This document shows positions 13,496 through 27,276 of a DNA stretch of 64,000 bases, one piece after another. Under the pieces are notes generated by a model that saw only the letters and a list, made by a program, of their open reading frames with translations, was not told the DNA's origin and did not search any database. A program made the translations under genes and the position numbers. The stretch covers positions 25,158,302 to 25,222,301 of the forward strand of contig NC_055986.1 of the NCBI RefSeq assembly GCF_018446385.1. The letters are read 5' to 3'. Position 1 is the first letter of the stretch, and every line of letters starts with the position of its first letter. Source of the DNA: Zingiber officinale (lineage: Eukaryota; Streptophyta; Magnoliopsida; Zingiberales; Zingiberaceae).

Positions 13496-14212
13496 TTTTT
13501 TACACACTTAGAGCGCTCACTAGTTGCTAGGAATGAATACAGCGTTGGTTACTGAGTTGATATCTAATTCCTAACTCCAGGGGCCTTTATATAGGGCCTG
13601 AAAAGTCTATCCTGAAGGTCCAAAGCGCCTCCAATGAGGTTCAATGCGCCTCCAACTCGGTGAGTGGATAGAATTCTATCTGGTGCTCGAACAGTCACTT
13701 TGACCAGCTTGGAGGCGCCTCCAACAGTGTTGAAGGCGCCTCCATTGTTGAAGGCGCCTTCAACACTTGTTGAAGGTGCCTCCAAGGTGGAGTACTGCAC
13801 AGGCGCCTCCAGCACTTCTTTTAAGGCGCATATTGCTGGCTTTTTAGCTCATTTTGACTTTGTTTCAGCTTCCGATGCTCCGATAAACTTGGGTGATTGT
13901 GGCCAACCGAAATAGGGCTCACCCGAACCCAATTTCTGGTCTTTTCCTTGAGCAACCTTCCTCCCCGGCTTAACGTCCCGCGAACGCCGTGCACGTTCTT
14001 CTCACCCACCGGTGTACTCTTCCGCAGCTCTCTCATCCTTCGGACGCACCGAGCCCATCGACTCCCTTCCCGTGCCGTCCTTTTCGCTAACTGCGTCTTC
14101 CACTCGACTTCTTGCACTCCTAAGCTCCTGCACACTCAGACACAGGGATCAAACACAAAGCATGACCTAACTAACTTGGTTGATCACATCAAAACAACCA
14201 CGGGGTTCAACA
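13496..14212 (-). repeat. LTR fragment E, host site of copia B
   Basis: On the minus strand it begins TGTTGAACCCCGTGG at 14212. A TATA-like CTATATAAAGG lies on the minus strand near 13590-13602. The copia B insertion removes the left end from view. It carries repeated GGCGCC palindromes between 13620 and 13810. The right flank (GGTAG, 14213-14217) is the target inside a Tat-type LTR. The family is not recognised. Confidence 0.6.
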
Positions 14213-14570
14213 GGTAGCTGCTCGGTCGGGACCCCTTCGTTCTCTCGACATTAGCCGCTCTTCCTTGTGGTGACTGGTTGTAGTGGCTTGTCCCTTTCGA
14301 TCAAACAAACTCTCCAATCTTCTTTAGTGTCCTACTGCTCCATACTGAGCGTCTGCTGAATTACCGTATTATCCCAAGCTGGACAAGTGGTCCACTCGGA
14401 CATGTCTCCAGCCGGTCGGACACTGACTGTCCCGACCAGCTATTGCAATTGTCCTCCGTTCGACCCTTTGACACCCTGGCGTTGACCTCCTTAACTTTGA
14501 CCTCCACCTTGACAGTTGATCTCATGTCAGGTGGGCCTCCCTATATCGCTGCTCATGTCTAATCGAAAGA
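14213..14570 (-). repeat. Tat-type gypsy LTR fragment (U3 part, minus orientation)
   Basis: This matches 20110-20451 in the same orientation and 16228-16580 in reverse. Shared phrases include GGTCGGGACCCC, the GTGGCTTGTCCCTT block and the GACCTCC/GACTTTGACC block. It is interrupted at 14212 by LTR fragment E. The U3 start near 14570 is approximate. Confidence 0.6.
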
Positions 14571-15238
14571 GGCTGCAAGTCTGACTACCTGGAGCAGTAG
14601 AGTCTTCGGTGGCTTCTATGTCTTCGCCATTCGGCTTCGTATCGCTAGGCTGGGCCTGTAACTGCCGCTCAAATCATGCCTCCCAAAGCAAGTGGTGCCT
14701 CGGCCATTCGGTTGTGTGATAATCCATTATCTCTGCCCGGTTGGGATGATGAGCGACAACATTTGGCGAATTTTCTCCTTTCCTTGCACTCCCTCGGCTA
14801 AGTGTCCTGACGTCATCCAAATTTCCTGAAGACCGTGCAAATCTCCGATCATTATGGCCGAGCACGCGACCATACCTTTTAATTAAGTCTCATTAATATT
14901 TTTCGCTAGCTAAACGTGATGTGTCCTACTTTTTTCCGCCGCACGTTTGACGTGATAGGCGAATATCCGCTGGTGAGTTGACAGGTGTCATTTCAAATTC
15001 AACGACTGGATCTTCTCCTAGTTTTTCGCAATCTTGGATCGGACAGCTCAGGTCGATCGGCCGCAAGATTTATAAACCTCACTTACGTCGTCGTCTTCTT
15101 CCTTCCTCGCGCTTTCATCTTCTTCCTTCTCCGTGACTCTTCGCTTCTTCTTCTTCTCCGACGATCTTTTCTATAAGCTTCTTTACCTTTTTCTTACTCG
15201 AATCTGTTCATTGCTTCTTCCCGAATCATCTACTTTCA
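14571..15238. other. noncoding stretch between Tat LTR fragment and accessory ORF
   Basis: No coding signal was found. It includes a pyrimidine-rich leader just before the accessory ORF (15085-15235), as expected for a 5' UTR. It probably belongs to the internal 3' region of the Tat element. Confidence 0.45.
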
Positions 15239-16195
15239 ATGGCCAGTTCCTCGCAACCCCCCGTCCCTGTCCTTGGGCTCTGGTATACTTCCACCGAGTC
15301 CAGATTCGACGGGGATGATATTGAAAGTCTGAAATCCATATATGAATTTCCATCCAACTACCAAGTTTCTATTCCTTCTGCATATTATCGGTCGCATGAA
15401 CCACAACCAGGTTTTTTGTGTTTCTTTATGGACCAGTTTATTACCGGCCGTCATTTCCCTGTTCATCCATTCTTCTCCGTTGTCTATAAATACTTCCATA
15501 TTTCTCTCAATCAGTTAGTGCTGAACTCTTTTAGGCTGTTGTGCGGGGTCATAGTTTTGTTTTGCCTGCACGGCATTTCTTTGAGCCCTCGGGTCTTTCA
15601 TTATTTTTACTATCCAAAATTATCCGAGCCGGGGACATTTTTGTTACAAGCCCGAGTGACCTTGGTCTTTTTTGATAAGATGTTGTCCTCCAATAAGCAT
15701 TGGAGGGACTACTACTTCTTTCTCCGATTTTTCGAGCGATCAGACTTCCTAACCGACTGACAGATAGAGGTGATGAATCCCCCATCGCTTGGGAAGTACA
15801 AAAGTCGATCGGACTTCCTCCAAGCAGTTTCCAGTTTGGCCGGTCAGAAATACCACATTCATCAATTGATGCTGGAAGGTGTCCTTTATGTGTTCGGCTT
15901 GAGTCCAATTCGCACGTGACTTCCATCCAGCCTAGGTATGCTCTTTCTTCTTTTCAGCTTTAAATCTAACAGATTTTACTTTCTTTTTTGCAGCTCGCAT
16001 CATGTTAAGGGCGCGTTTTGCCGGCAAGAGCAAGCTCGTGGATGCGAAGATCAATGCCACGATAATGACCAAGCTGGAGAGTCGCGGCCTACAGCCGATC
16101 GGGTCCCACAAGGATTCACTCGGCGAGGCCGAAGGAACGCAAGCGCCGACCAGTGATGGTGGGAGAAGTCAGACAACAACGTTGATCTCTGCGTC
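15239..16195 (+). pseudogene. Tat-element accessory ORF, 'putative gypsy-type transposon' family (PF04195-like), broken
   Basis: The start at 15239 gives MASSSQPPVPVLGLWYTSTE and runs 173 codons to a stop at 15758. It includes PFFSVVYKYFHISLNQLVLN and a PKLSEPGTFLLQARV block typical of the accessory ORF found near the LTRs of Tat/Ogre-type elements. The homologous reading continues in other frames (a YKSRSDFLQAV..LSPIRT region at about 15785-15912). A 58-bp GT-AG intron may follow (15936-15993), then LRARFAGKSKLVDAKINATI from about 16002. The function of this family is unknown. The frameshift after codon 173 suggests a decayed copy. The family assignment is from recall of conserved phrases, not a search. 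Confidence 0.55.
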
Positions 16196-16227
16196 CGTGA
16201 GCTTGCTCTTGCCGGTCAGACATGCCC

Positions 16228-17047
16228 TTAACATGATGGAGACCCACCTAGCATGGAGTCAACTGCCAAGGTGGAGATCAAAGTCAAGGAGGTCAACGCT
16301 TGGATGTCAAAGGGCCAAACGGAGGATAATTGCAACGGTCGGTCAGGACAGTCAGTGCTCGACCGACAAGAGACATGTCCTAGTGGACCACCTGTCCAAC
16401 TCGAGATAATACGATAAGATAGCAAACGCTCAGTATGGAGCAGCAAAATGCTAAAGGAGACCGGAGAGCTTGTTTCATCGGAAGGGACAAGCCACTACAA
16501 CCAGTCACCGCAAGGAAGAGAGACTGATGTCGATAGAGCGGAGGGGTCCCGACCGAGTAGCTACCCCGCTCGACCAAGCAACGGGACCACTGTCGTATCT
16601 CTCGACATCCTTTTGGGAGCTAGTACTGCTAACACGAGGCATGGTCGACAGGCAGATCGTACAGCGGAAGCTTCTACTGTCTTGTCAAGGATATGCATAC
16701 CTTATTAAGGTATGATGTCAGATGTAATTCCCTGATAGGTCCCTTTATAGGACTTATTGGAGTATGTGCCCATACCTCGAGGAGCATAAACGTCGCCCAC
16801 CAGGGCTCTATATAAAGGAGGTCCATCACCGGCGAAGGTACGTGAGATTTATTGTTTGTGCTAGGATTACTATTGCTCCACTTGCTTCCACTATTCCGGT
16901 GACTAACTTGAGCATCAGAGGGCCAATGTCAGGGGCCCCTTCCCTAGCTTGGTACTAACGTTACTTGTTTTGCATAGCGGAGAGAGGTCTACAACCGGTC
17001 AGTGAAGCCGCCACATCCCCAGCCTTCCACCTTCCCACTTTCAAACA
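16228..17047 (+). repeat. Tat-type LTR, plus orientation (about 820 bp)
   Basis: It ends TTTCAAACA at 17047, followed by a PBS-like tract. A TATA box CTATATAAAGG is at 16807-16817. It is the reverse complement of 19640-20451 along most of its length and resembles 62557-63358. The left edge is decayed, so the start is set by length comparison with the other copies. Confidence 0.75.
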
Positions 17048-17055
17048 GGATCATT

Positions 17056-17076
17056 TTGGCATCGTCTGTGGGAACG
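17056..17076 (+). other. Tat-type primer binding region
   Basis: TTGGCATCGTCTGTGGGAAC lies 8 bases after the LTR end. The same string follows the LTR at 63358, and a GGCGCC variant follows the inverted LTR at 19640. Confidence 0.7.
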
Positions 17077-17098
17077 TAGCCTGCATCCGAATGAGAAG

Positions 17099-19500
17099 AT
17101 GGAGGGCGCTGGACGATTCACCACGGTGACGCTTGTTGGATCGTGAAAGTTGATAGGGGGTGAATATCGATCGAAAGATGAGTACGCAGTGGAAAAATAA
17201 AAGTACAATGCTAACGCGAACCGTTTTACTTGGTTCGGAACCTTCATTGACTCCTACTCCAAGGCCCGCACTCGTCGAGTGCTTTCGTTGGGCAATCCAC
17301 TAGCAATTTGAAAAGTTATTACAAAGTCAAAGTACAAGAATGCTAAAAAATGAAGTACCAACAGCAATTAAAGAAAAGAAGAAGCAGCGTGTTGTCGGAG
17401 AAGCTTCGTAGGAGTACAGCACAGCAGAACAAGCATTGGATGGCGTTATAGTGAATTTTTCTTTTGCTCCAGGGCTCACCCTCCTTATATAGGAGGCTCC
17501 GGGCGCTCGGATCCCTTCCAAGCGCCTGGACTCTGATGTAGCCCAGCCAACCATAGTACTCCACGTGGCGACGTAAGATGGGGATAAAATTTACATTTCG
17601 GGTGCCCAGACGTCTATTTTCTAGCTACCTGCAAAAAAACGTTGGTTCGAGCCGGAATGCAATTTATACAACCCTGCAAAATAAAGTGTTAGTACAATTT
17701 ATATAAGGAACGAGTAGTAATTAGATTCTGTCTCACCGAGACCGGAATCTAGTCAAGATCTCAACTTAGAGTTTCAAAATGGTTCTAAGTTGGATCGGCA
17801 CCTAAGTTCCCTTCTCAGGAACGCGTCCTCACAATCACTCCCCTCTAGTGAGTTACCTTAACTTACCTTCCAGACGTCCGGTCAGCCCTTCGACCCGTCT
17901 GGACTTCATGTTAAATATCCGGTCAGCCCTTCGACCCATCTGGACTTCGTGCCAGCTATCCGGTCGGCCCGTCGACCTAGCTGGGCTTCGTGCCAGACAT
18001 TCGGTCAGCCTGTCGACCTATCTAGACTTCATGCCAGCTATCCGGTCGGCCCATCGACCTAGCTGGGCTTCTCCTGTATACTTGGTCAAAGCATTAGATC
18101 ACAATGAAACTAACTTAACCTACTTTGTCATTCATCAAAACCTTAGTTAGACTCTTAGTGCTAACCGCACTAACATCGCTGACACAAGAGGAGCTCGACA
18201 TGCTGATACAAGCCCGAGTGGTAAAAATAGTGGAGCAACAACAACAACAAGCATTGGCAGAGCACCAAGCATAGGAGCCCGCAGCATCAGCCGCGGGTCG
18301 TCAGGCTGAACTCGGAGACCGAGCGGACCAAATATCCCCTCGAGGAAAGAACAAGAAGCCAACCGACACGTATGGGGAAGCGTCCAATGCGTTGATCCTC
18401 TTCCACCGAGCGCTGTTTAGGACTCCATTAGACGAATGGGGTCGAGCGGACAAGGACTGGGGGTCTTCCTCAGATGACACGCTCGTTTGGGGATGCATGG
18501 AAAGGGAAGGCACCCAGCCATGACGATTCACCCGAGCGGATCAATCAACAATTCTCATATGGGATTTTGGACGACCCTCTGCCGAGACACAACACCCCAT
18601 TGGCGATCGGCGAATACAACGAAACTACGGATCCGGATGACCACCTGGCCAAATTTGACAACACGACCACACTTCATCAGTTCACCAATGGGGTGAAGTG
18701 TCGGATCTTTCTCACCTCTCTCTTTGGGTCGGCATAAAGTTGGTTCAAGAGATTGCCGCACAGGACAATCTATAGTTTCAAGGACTTCCGAGCGGCGTTC
18801 TTGCACCACTTCACCAGCAGCAGCCACCACCAGAATATGAGCGTAAATTTATTCTCACTGAAGCAAGGGACCAAGGAGGCATTGAGGGCCTACATACAGC
18901 GCTTCAACCAAGTGGTCATGGATATCCCAGCGGTCTCCTCAGATGTATTGGTGAACACCTTCACTCAGGGGCTCATCAAGGGGGAGTTCTTCCGATTGCT
19001 CATTCGGAAGCCGCCGAGAGACTACGACCACTTGCAAAGGAAGGCAACGGAATGCATAAATGTGGAGGAAGCCTAAATGGCCAGAAGAAGGGAGGTGTAG
19101 ACCGAACCTACAGCAGCGCCTGAGCGGCGTCTGTCAAGCAGCCATCAACCTCCTAAGGGGCCTCGATCGGGAGGAGCACATGCACACCACGAGCCCAGGA
19201 TGCATGTCGTGCAATATGTGCCAACCGATCGACCAAAGATACAAAAAGCAAGGTGTGGAAGCCACTATTCTGCTCCTTCCATCGGTCGACGACGCACAAC
19301 ACGAGCGACTGCTATGATCTGACTCCGATCGCAAGCCAACTGGCTCCTCAAGGATATCATCGTCAGTCACCATCTCCCGATCGGCGTCATAGACACCGAT
19401 CCACAGTCGGGAGGGATGAAGAGATAGAGTCATTTGAGCGGCGCCATCATCAACCTCAGAGTAGAAACAACACGAATCCCACCCGAGCTTTTGCCGAGTG
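17099..19500 (+). pseudogene. Tat-type gypsy gag, split by a solo LTR
   Basis: The start at 17099 (MEGAGRFTTVTL) is interrupted at 17134 by a 1041-bp solo LTR and resumes at 18181 (QEELDMLIQARVVKIVEQQ). The capsid/retrotransposon-gag domain is readable at 18540-19073: IGEYNETTDPDDHLAKFDN, TNGVKCRIFLTSL, FKDFRAAFLHHFTSSSHHQ, SLKQGTKEALRAYIQRFN and NTFTQGLIKGEFF. A stop at 18735 replaces the residue before SWFKRLP, and other frames are needed after 19076. The parallel copy at 63410-64000 confirms the order. Gag would build the virus-like particle of the element. No pol follows; inverted Tat sequence begins near 19505. Confidence 0.8.
17135..18175 (-). repeat. solo LTR with target duplication inside Tat gag
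   Basis: On the minus strand it begins TGTTAGTGCGGTTAGC and ends GATCCAACA. It is flanked by ACGCT (17130-17134) and TCGCT (18176-18180), a 5-bp duplication with one mismatch. Removing it rejoins the gag frame as seen in the related copy at 63410. A TATA-like CTATATAAGG is on the minus strand near 17484. It carries a five-unit hairpin array at 17870-18075. A partial copy of the same family is at 58782-59433. Confidence 0.85.
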
Positions 19501-19615
19501 AAACAAGCCATCGGGCTGGGAGGAAGAAATTAAAATAGGAACAACGCCACCCAGGGAGAAATGGGAATGATCGCAGGTGGGCCGACCAATGAAGATTCCA
19601 ACCGAGCAAGGAAGT

Positions 19616-20451
19616 CCACAGACGGCGCCAAAATGATCCTGTCTGAAAGCGGGAAGGTGGAAAGCTAGGGATGTAGCGGCTTCGCTGACTGGCTGTAGAC
19701 CTCGCTCCGCTCTGCAAAACAAGTAACGTCGGTGCTGAGCCAGGGAAGGGGTCCCTGGCGTTGGCCCTCCGACGCTCAATTCAATCACCGGAATAGTGGA
19801 AGCAAGTGGAGCAATAGTAATTCTAGCGCAAACAATGAATCTCACGTACCTCTGCCGGTAATGGACCCCTTTTATATAGAGCCCTGGTGTGCGACGTGCA
19901 CGCTACTCAAGGCATGAGTACATTCTCCAATAAGTCCTATGAAGGGACCTGTCAGAAAATTACCTCTAACACCATACCTTAACAGGAGATGCATATCCCT
20001 AACAAGACAATAGAAACTTCCGTCGTACGATCCGTTTGTCAACCATGCCTCATGTCAGTGACACTAGCTCCCAAAAGAATGTCGAGAGATACGAAAGTGG
20101 TCCCGTTGCTTGGCTGAACGGGGTAGCCGCTCGGTCGGGACCCCTCCGCTCTGTCGACATCAGCCGCTCTTCCTTGCGGTGATTGGTTGTAGTGGCTTGT
20201 CCCTTCTAATCAGACAAGCTCTCCTATCTCCTCTAGCGTCCTACTACTTCATACTGAGCGTCTGCTGTCTTACCGTATCGAGATGATCCGCTCGGACATG
20301 TCTTCTGTCGGTCGAGCACTGACTGTCTCGATCGGCCATTGCAATTATCCTCCATTTGACCTTTTGACATCTTAATATTGACCTCTTTGACTTTGACCAC
20401 CATCTTAATAGTTAATCTTGTGCCAGATGAACCTTCTTATATCACGTGTCA
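19616..20451 (-). repeat. Tat-type LTR with PBS, inverted relative to 16228-17047
   Basis: The LTR is 19640-20451 (812 bp). On the minus strand it begins TGACACGTGATATAAG and ends CTTTCAGACA, followed by a primer site TTTTGGCGCCGTCTGTGG (19633-19616). Only about 130 bp of its own internal sequence (19505-19639) is present before the plus-strand gag begins. The two LTRs and primer sites therefore face each other. Confidence 0.78.
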
Positions 20452-21060
20452 TTAATAAAAATTGTTTCGTGGCAAATTTATTTTACGATGATTTTTCAAA
20501 AAAAAATTATCATAAAATTCATCCTAAATTACTGATTTGTTTTAGTGTAAATAACTGACGATCACACTCAAATTGTGAGCAACAGTTTTATGCTTATTTA
20601 TTTGTTTTGTTTTTGCATGTTTGATATATATTTTGAGCGTGATGGCTCATAAAATGTAAATATGTTATTTCGCGAAAAACAAAATCAGAGAGCGGAGAGA
20701 AATCAAGAGAGGAGTGGTGAGTTATTTTTCTGATCATACGTGGTAAACGTTGATTTATTCGGTCTTAATATTTTTGTCAGTTTAGTTTTTAGGTTAATAT
20801 GAAAAAAGGAAATTATAAATAATTATTAATTTTGAATAATTGAATAATATATGGGGAGGACAGATATCCAACTAGTAGCTAAGATTTAACTCTCATAATT
20901 CATGATAATAACATCACCATACCCTCACTAATTGTCCATCCTAAAAAGGCTAACTTAAAGTTGAAGTTTCACTATGCTGTGTCTGATCAATTTGATTTAG
21001 ATCACACAAATTGCCTATTATCATTACACTTGATTTGATGTACAACCATCAGTACTCTCA
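20452..21060. other. host-like spacer without recognised genes
   Basis: A/T-rich single-copy-looking DNA right of the retroelement nest. No ORF, LTR end or RNA gene was recognised. Confidence 0.5.
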
Positions 21061-21553
21061 TACTTCCACTAGGTGGTAGACCTCGCAAGTCATCTGAATT
21101 GGTATGTAGCGAATGTTACCATAATGAGGTCGCAGGGTCGATCCTCGAGACAGCTGAGAAATAAATCTCCTATCCCCGTATTACACCCTGTCCGTCACAT
21201 GCTCGCTCAGATGCTGCGATTTACCTCCCTCGTGATGACCTTGGGTCGGGTACAGCGAGAGCGCTGGGGGCGAGCGTTTCGCCTTTTGCCACAATTGTCA
21301 CAATACTTCCACTAGGTGGCGACGTTACGGGTCATCCGAGTTGGTAAGTGATGACATGCTTGTCACATGAGGTCACGGGATCGAACCACAAGGTTGTCGG
21401 AGCATAAATCTTCGGACCCTGTACAACTCACCCCACCACCACTTACCCTCTCGACTGTCATGATTTATCTCCCTCATGATGACTTGAGGTCGGGTGCAAT
21501 AAAAGTACTGGGACAAACGATTTCACCTTTTGCCACGTACTTCCACTAGGTGG
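21061..21553 (+). mobile_element. two tandem tRNA-derived SINE-like copies sharing one target repeat
   Basis: The 16-mer TACTTCCACTAGGTGG occurs three times (21061-21076, 21304-21319, 21538-21553) and brackets two related bodies of 227 and 218 bp. Each body has a tRNA-like 5' part: an A-box-like GAATTGGTATG or GAGTTGGTAAG, and a B-box-like GGTCGATCC or GGATCGAACC. Both also share a middle with TTTACCTCCCTCGTGATGAC or its variant and a T-rich 3' end CCTTTTGCCAC. This is the form expected of SINEs with long target duplications. The family is not identified. Confidence 0.65.
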
Positions 21554-22952
21554 CTAATGAGGTAGTACAACCATCTGTACTTTTCTTAACCAAAGAAATA
21601 TTTATGGACTCTGTGAGAGTAGTTCAGTGAGGATCTCTTTAAATGAAGAGGGATTTTGATTTCAGAACTTCGACAATAACTTTCAACGTCATTAATATGT
21701 TGATAAGCTTGCAATTTGTAACCATTATCTCCTTCTTCAAAGAAAAAAAATAATGACAAATATTCACAGTGAATATAAAAAGAATAACAAATCTTTCCAC
21801 TAAAGTTGATTACTTCTCAGTGATATTGGAATTTAAAAAAAATGAAGCAAACACAAATTGTGGTTGCTTTGAGAGTACAGTTGAGAGCACATTGAAGAAT
21901 GCTCAAGCAATAAAAATGCACTTTGTGCTTTTCATTATCTATCCATATATAATTTAATCATAGAAATACTTTTCACTGGTCATTATTTGATATTAACTAT
22001 AATTAAAAACATTTCAAAGCAAATGCCACTAGCTCCACACACGTTTCTGAATTTTTCCACTTTAAGAAAGGAAAAAGACTAAACGAGCATCATCACAATG
22101 ATGATAATGATAATGATAATGATGAGCTAGAAAAGAACGTGAGCACTTTCATTTAGATTGTTAGTTAAATTTTGGGGTTTGACATTCCATCAATATTAAT
22201 AACTCACTAGTTGAAGTACTCGATCCTTAATTCTTTTCGTGAGCGGTTTTATTATATCTCGTGTGAATATATAAGATTATATTCTCAAGAGTTATATCTT
22301 GTATGTAAAATAATTAAATTATGCTTAGCAATGATTCCTATTGTCCAAAATTACTTTCACAAAATTCTCGCCTTCTATGTATAGCATCGCGGATGATATT
22401 TTACACGTGAGAAAAGGAACATAAAATAACTTAAGTAACAACTAAGATGAAAGCATATCTGAAGAAAAAAGAGAGAAAAATTGTTGGTGGTGACGGTAGA
22501 AGATCATGAAAGTTATATATATATTCCATAGAGTGCACTTGTCACCATGTTGTTCTTATCTAGTGTGTTTTTTCTTTATTTCAAGGCAATAAAATAGTTA
22601 TTCTGAACTCGTTGGCAAGAGATAGACGTGTTAGAATGGAGACAGAATTGTTCTTCCTATTTATTTTTGAGGGTTTCAAGAACATTATGATCAACAAGTG
22701 CGCTAGTGCTTCAATGGGAATATATGCAATAGGGATTGTACAAGGAACAATGTGACCTCATGGCAATGACACTTTACACCTTTTTTCTATAAGCAACAAA
22801 TTAAAATTTCAGGATAACTCTCTCGATCATCATCAATTGGTTAACACGAGTTTACATATCCACCATGCACTACAGTCTTTTCAGGAGCACTAGGGTTCCT
22901 CACTCCATCACTCTTTTTAAGGCACAATCCCTAACCCTTCTTCCTTTGAGCC
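21554..22952. other. upstream region of the WAT1-related gene
   Basis: A/T-rich DNA with a short ATGATA-type microsatellite (22097-22127). A TATATATATATT stretch at about 22515-22526 could act as a TATA element but lies some 430 bp before the start codon. No other gene was seen. Confidence 0.4.
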
Positions 22953-25739
<2,787 letters not shown>

Positions 25740-26235
25740 GTTTTATCTGTTTGGCCATGCACTTGTATCAATTATCCTTTTAGCTTCTATGAGTTTGTTC
25801 CTGCAGCTGTGAATTGCTATTTGTTATAGAAAGAACATGCTACTAATAGTGTTCCGGTCCGAGAACGAGGGTGGATTAAATTCTATGGAACTCGTTTTTG
25901 TTGACTTTCGTCAAGTCTGGACAGCTTCTTCAATTCAGCTTCTTCAACTCAGATCTGATCCTGTTTAAAAATTGGAGAGATCGTACACTAGGCAGGTGGC
26001 TGCATTGATGACTGTATGAAGACTTTGAATTAGAGAAAAAGATATTTCTTTTTTCTCTCTGCATATATAAAAGAGGGCTGATGTGCGTAGATTATATGTA
26101 TTATTTTGTATTGTTTAATGTACATCTTTCTGTATTAATTGTCTGTGATCTATGCTTTTGTACCTTTTATCATGATAATTTAAGCATAATTACTATTTTA
26201 CGTCCAAAAATCTGCTTGGTGTTTGTTTTCACTTT
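25740..26235. other. 3' flank of the WAT1-related gene
   Basis: A/T-rich and noncoding. It probably includes the 3' UTR. The next retroelement begins near 26236. Confidence 0.45.
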
Positions 26236-27276
26236 CAGGAGCAGTTTGGAGTGGAAAAGAATTCAAAAGACGTAAAAGAAGATCATTTGAAGAAGACCAT
26301 GACCTAGCCTTGTCTATTCCGCGAAGAGAAAAGCAACGATTGGAGTATCCAAGTCATTTCAGTTGCAAATTGGTGTTGGGACCGATATGCCGCTAGAGGG
26401 GGGGTGAATAGCGTTTCGTCGCGCTTGTCGGTTGCTTCGTCTTGATAATATGCAGCGGAAATAAACACAAGATACACACAACGCTAACACTAAGGATTTA
26501 CTTGGTATCCACCTCAAGAAGAGGTGACTAATCCAAGGATCCACACGACACGCTCACTCCACTAATGAAAACCTCCTTCTCAGTCGCAGCCGGAGGCAGA
26601 GAAGCCTCGTACAGTATTCACACACAAACACGAACACAAGAAGAAGAAATAAAAATACAATGTAATACACCATTCTTCTTGCTTACTTGTGCTTGTCGTC
26701 GTCTCTTGAACCTTGGAGAAACTCCCCAAGTGCCTTCAAGACACTACAACAAAAACCCTCATAGACATCGGTTTTCCACCGGTGTCTATTACATTTTCGA
26801 CCGATGTCTATGAAACCGATGTAAAAGGTCTGCCATTTTAGACATCGGGTTAAAACCGGTGTAGTATCACTTAACGACACTGTTTCATCAACGGTGTAAA
26901 ACCGATGTAATATTATATGTTAATAACACCAGTTTTGGCAGCGGTATACGACCGATGTAATATTAGTTAATAACACCGGTTTTGCAGCGGTGGAAAACCG
27001 ATGTAATATCTGTATTTTTTAACAGCACAAATTTGATTTCCGAAACAATGAAAAACCGACAGTAACAAAAAAAAATACACAAATATTCACAAACTGCACA
27101 AATATTCTTCATTCAACAGTATCCATAAAATACACAAATATTCACAAATTACATAAATAATCTTCTTACAACAGTATCCATAAAATACACAAACATTCTT
27201 TTTACATCAAAAGCTAATAGATATCAGAATCAAGGTAGAACATTCTTTTAACAACACATCAAGGTAGAACCGCACT

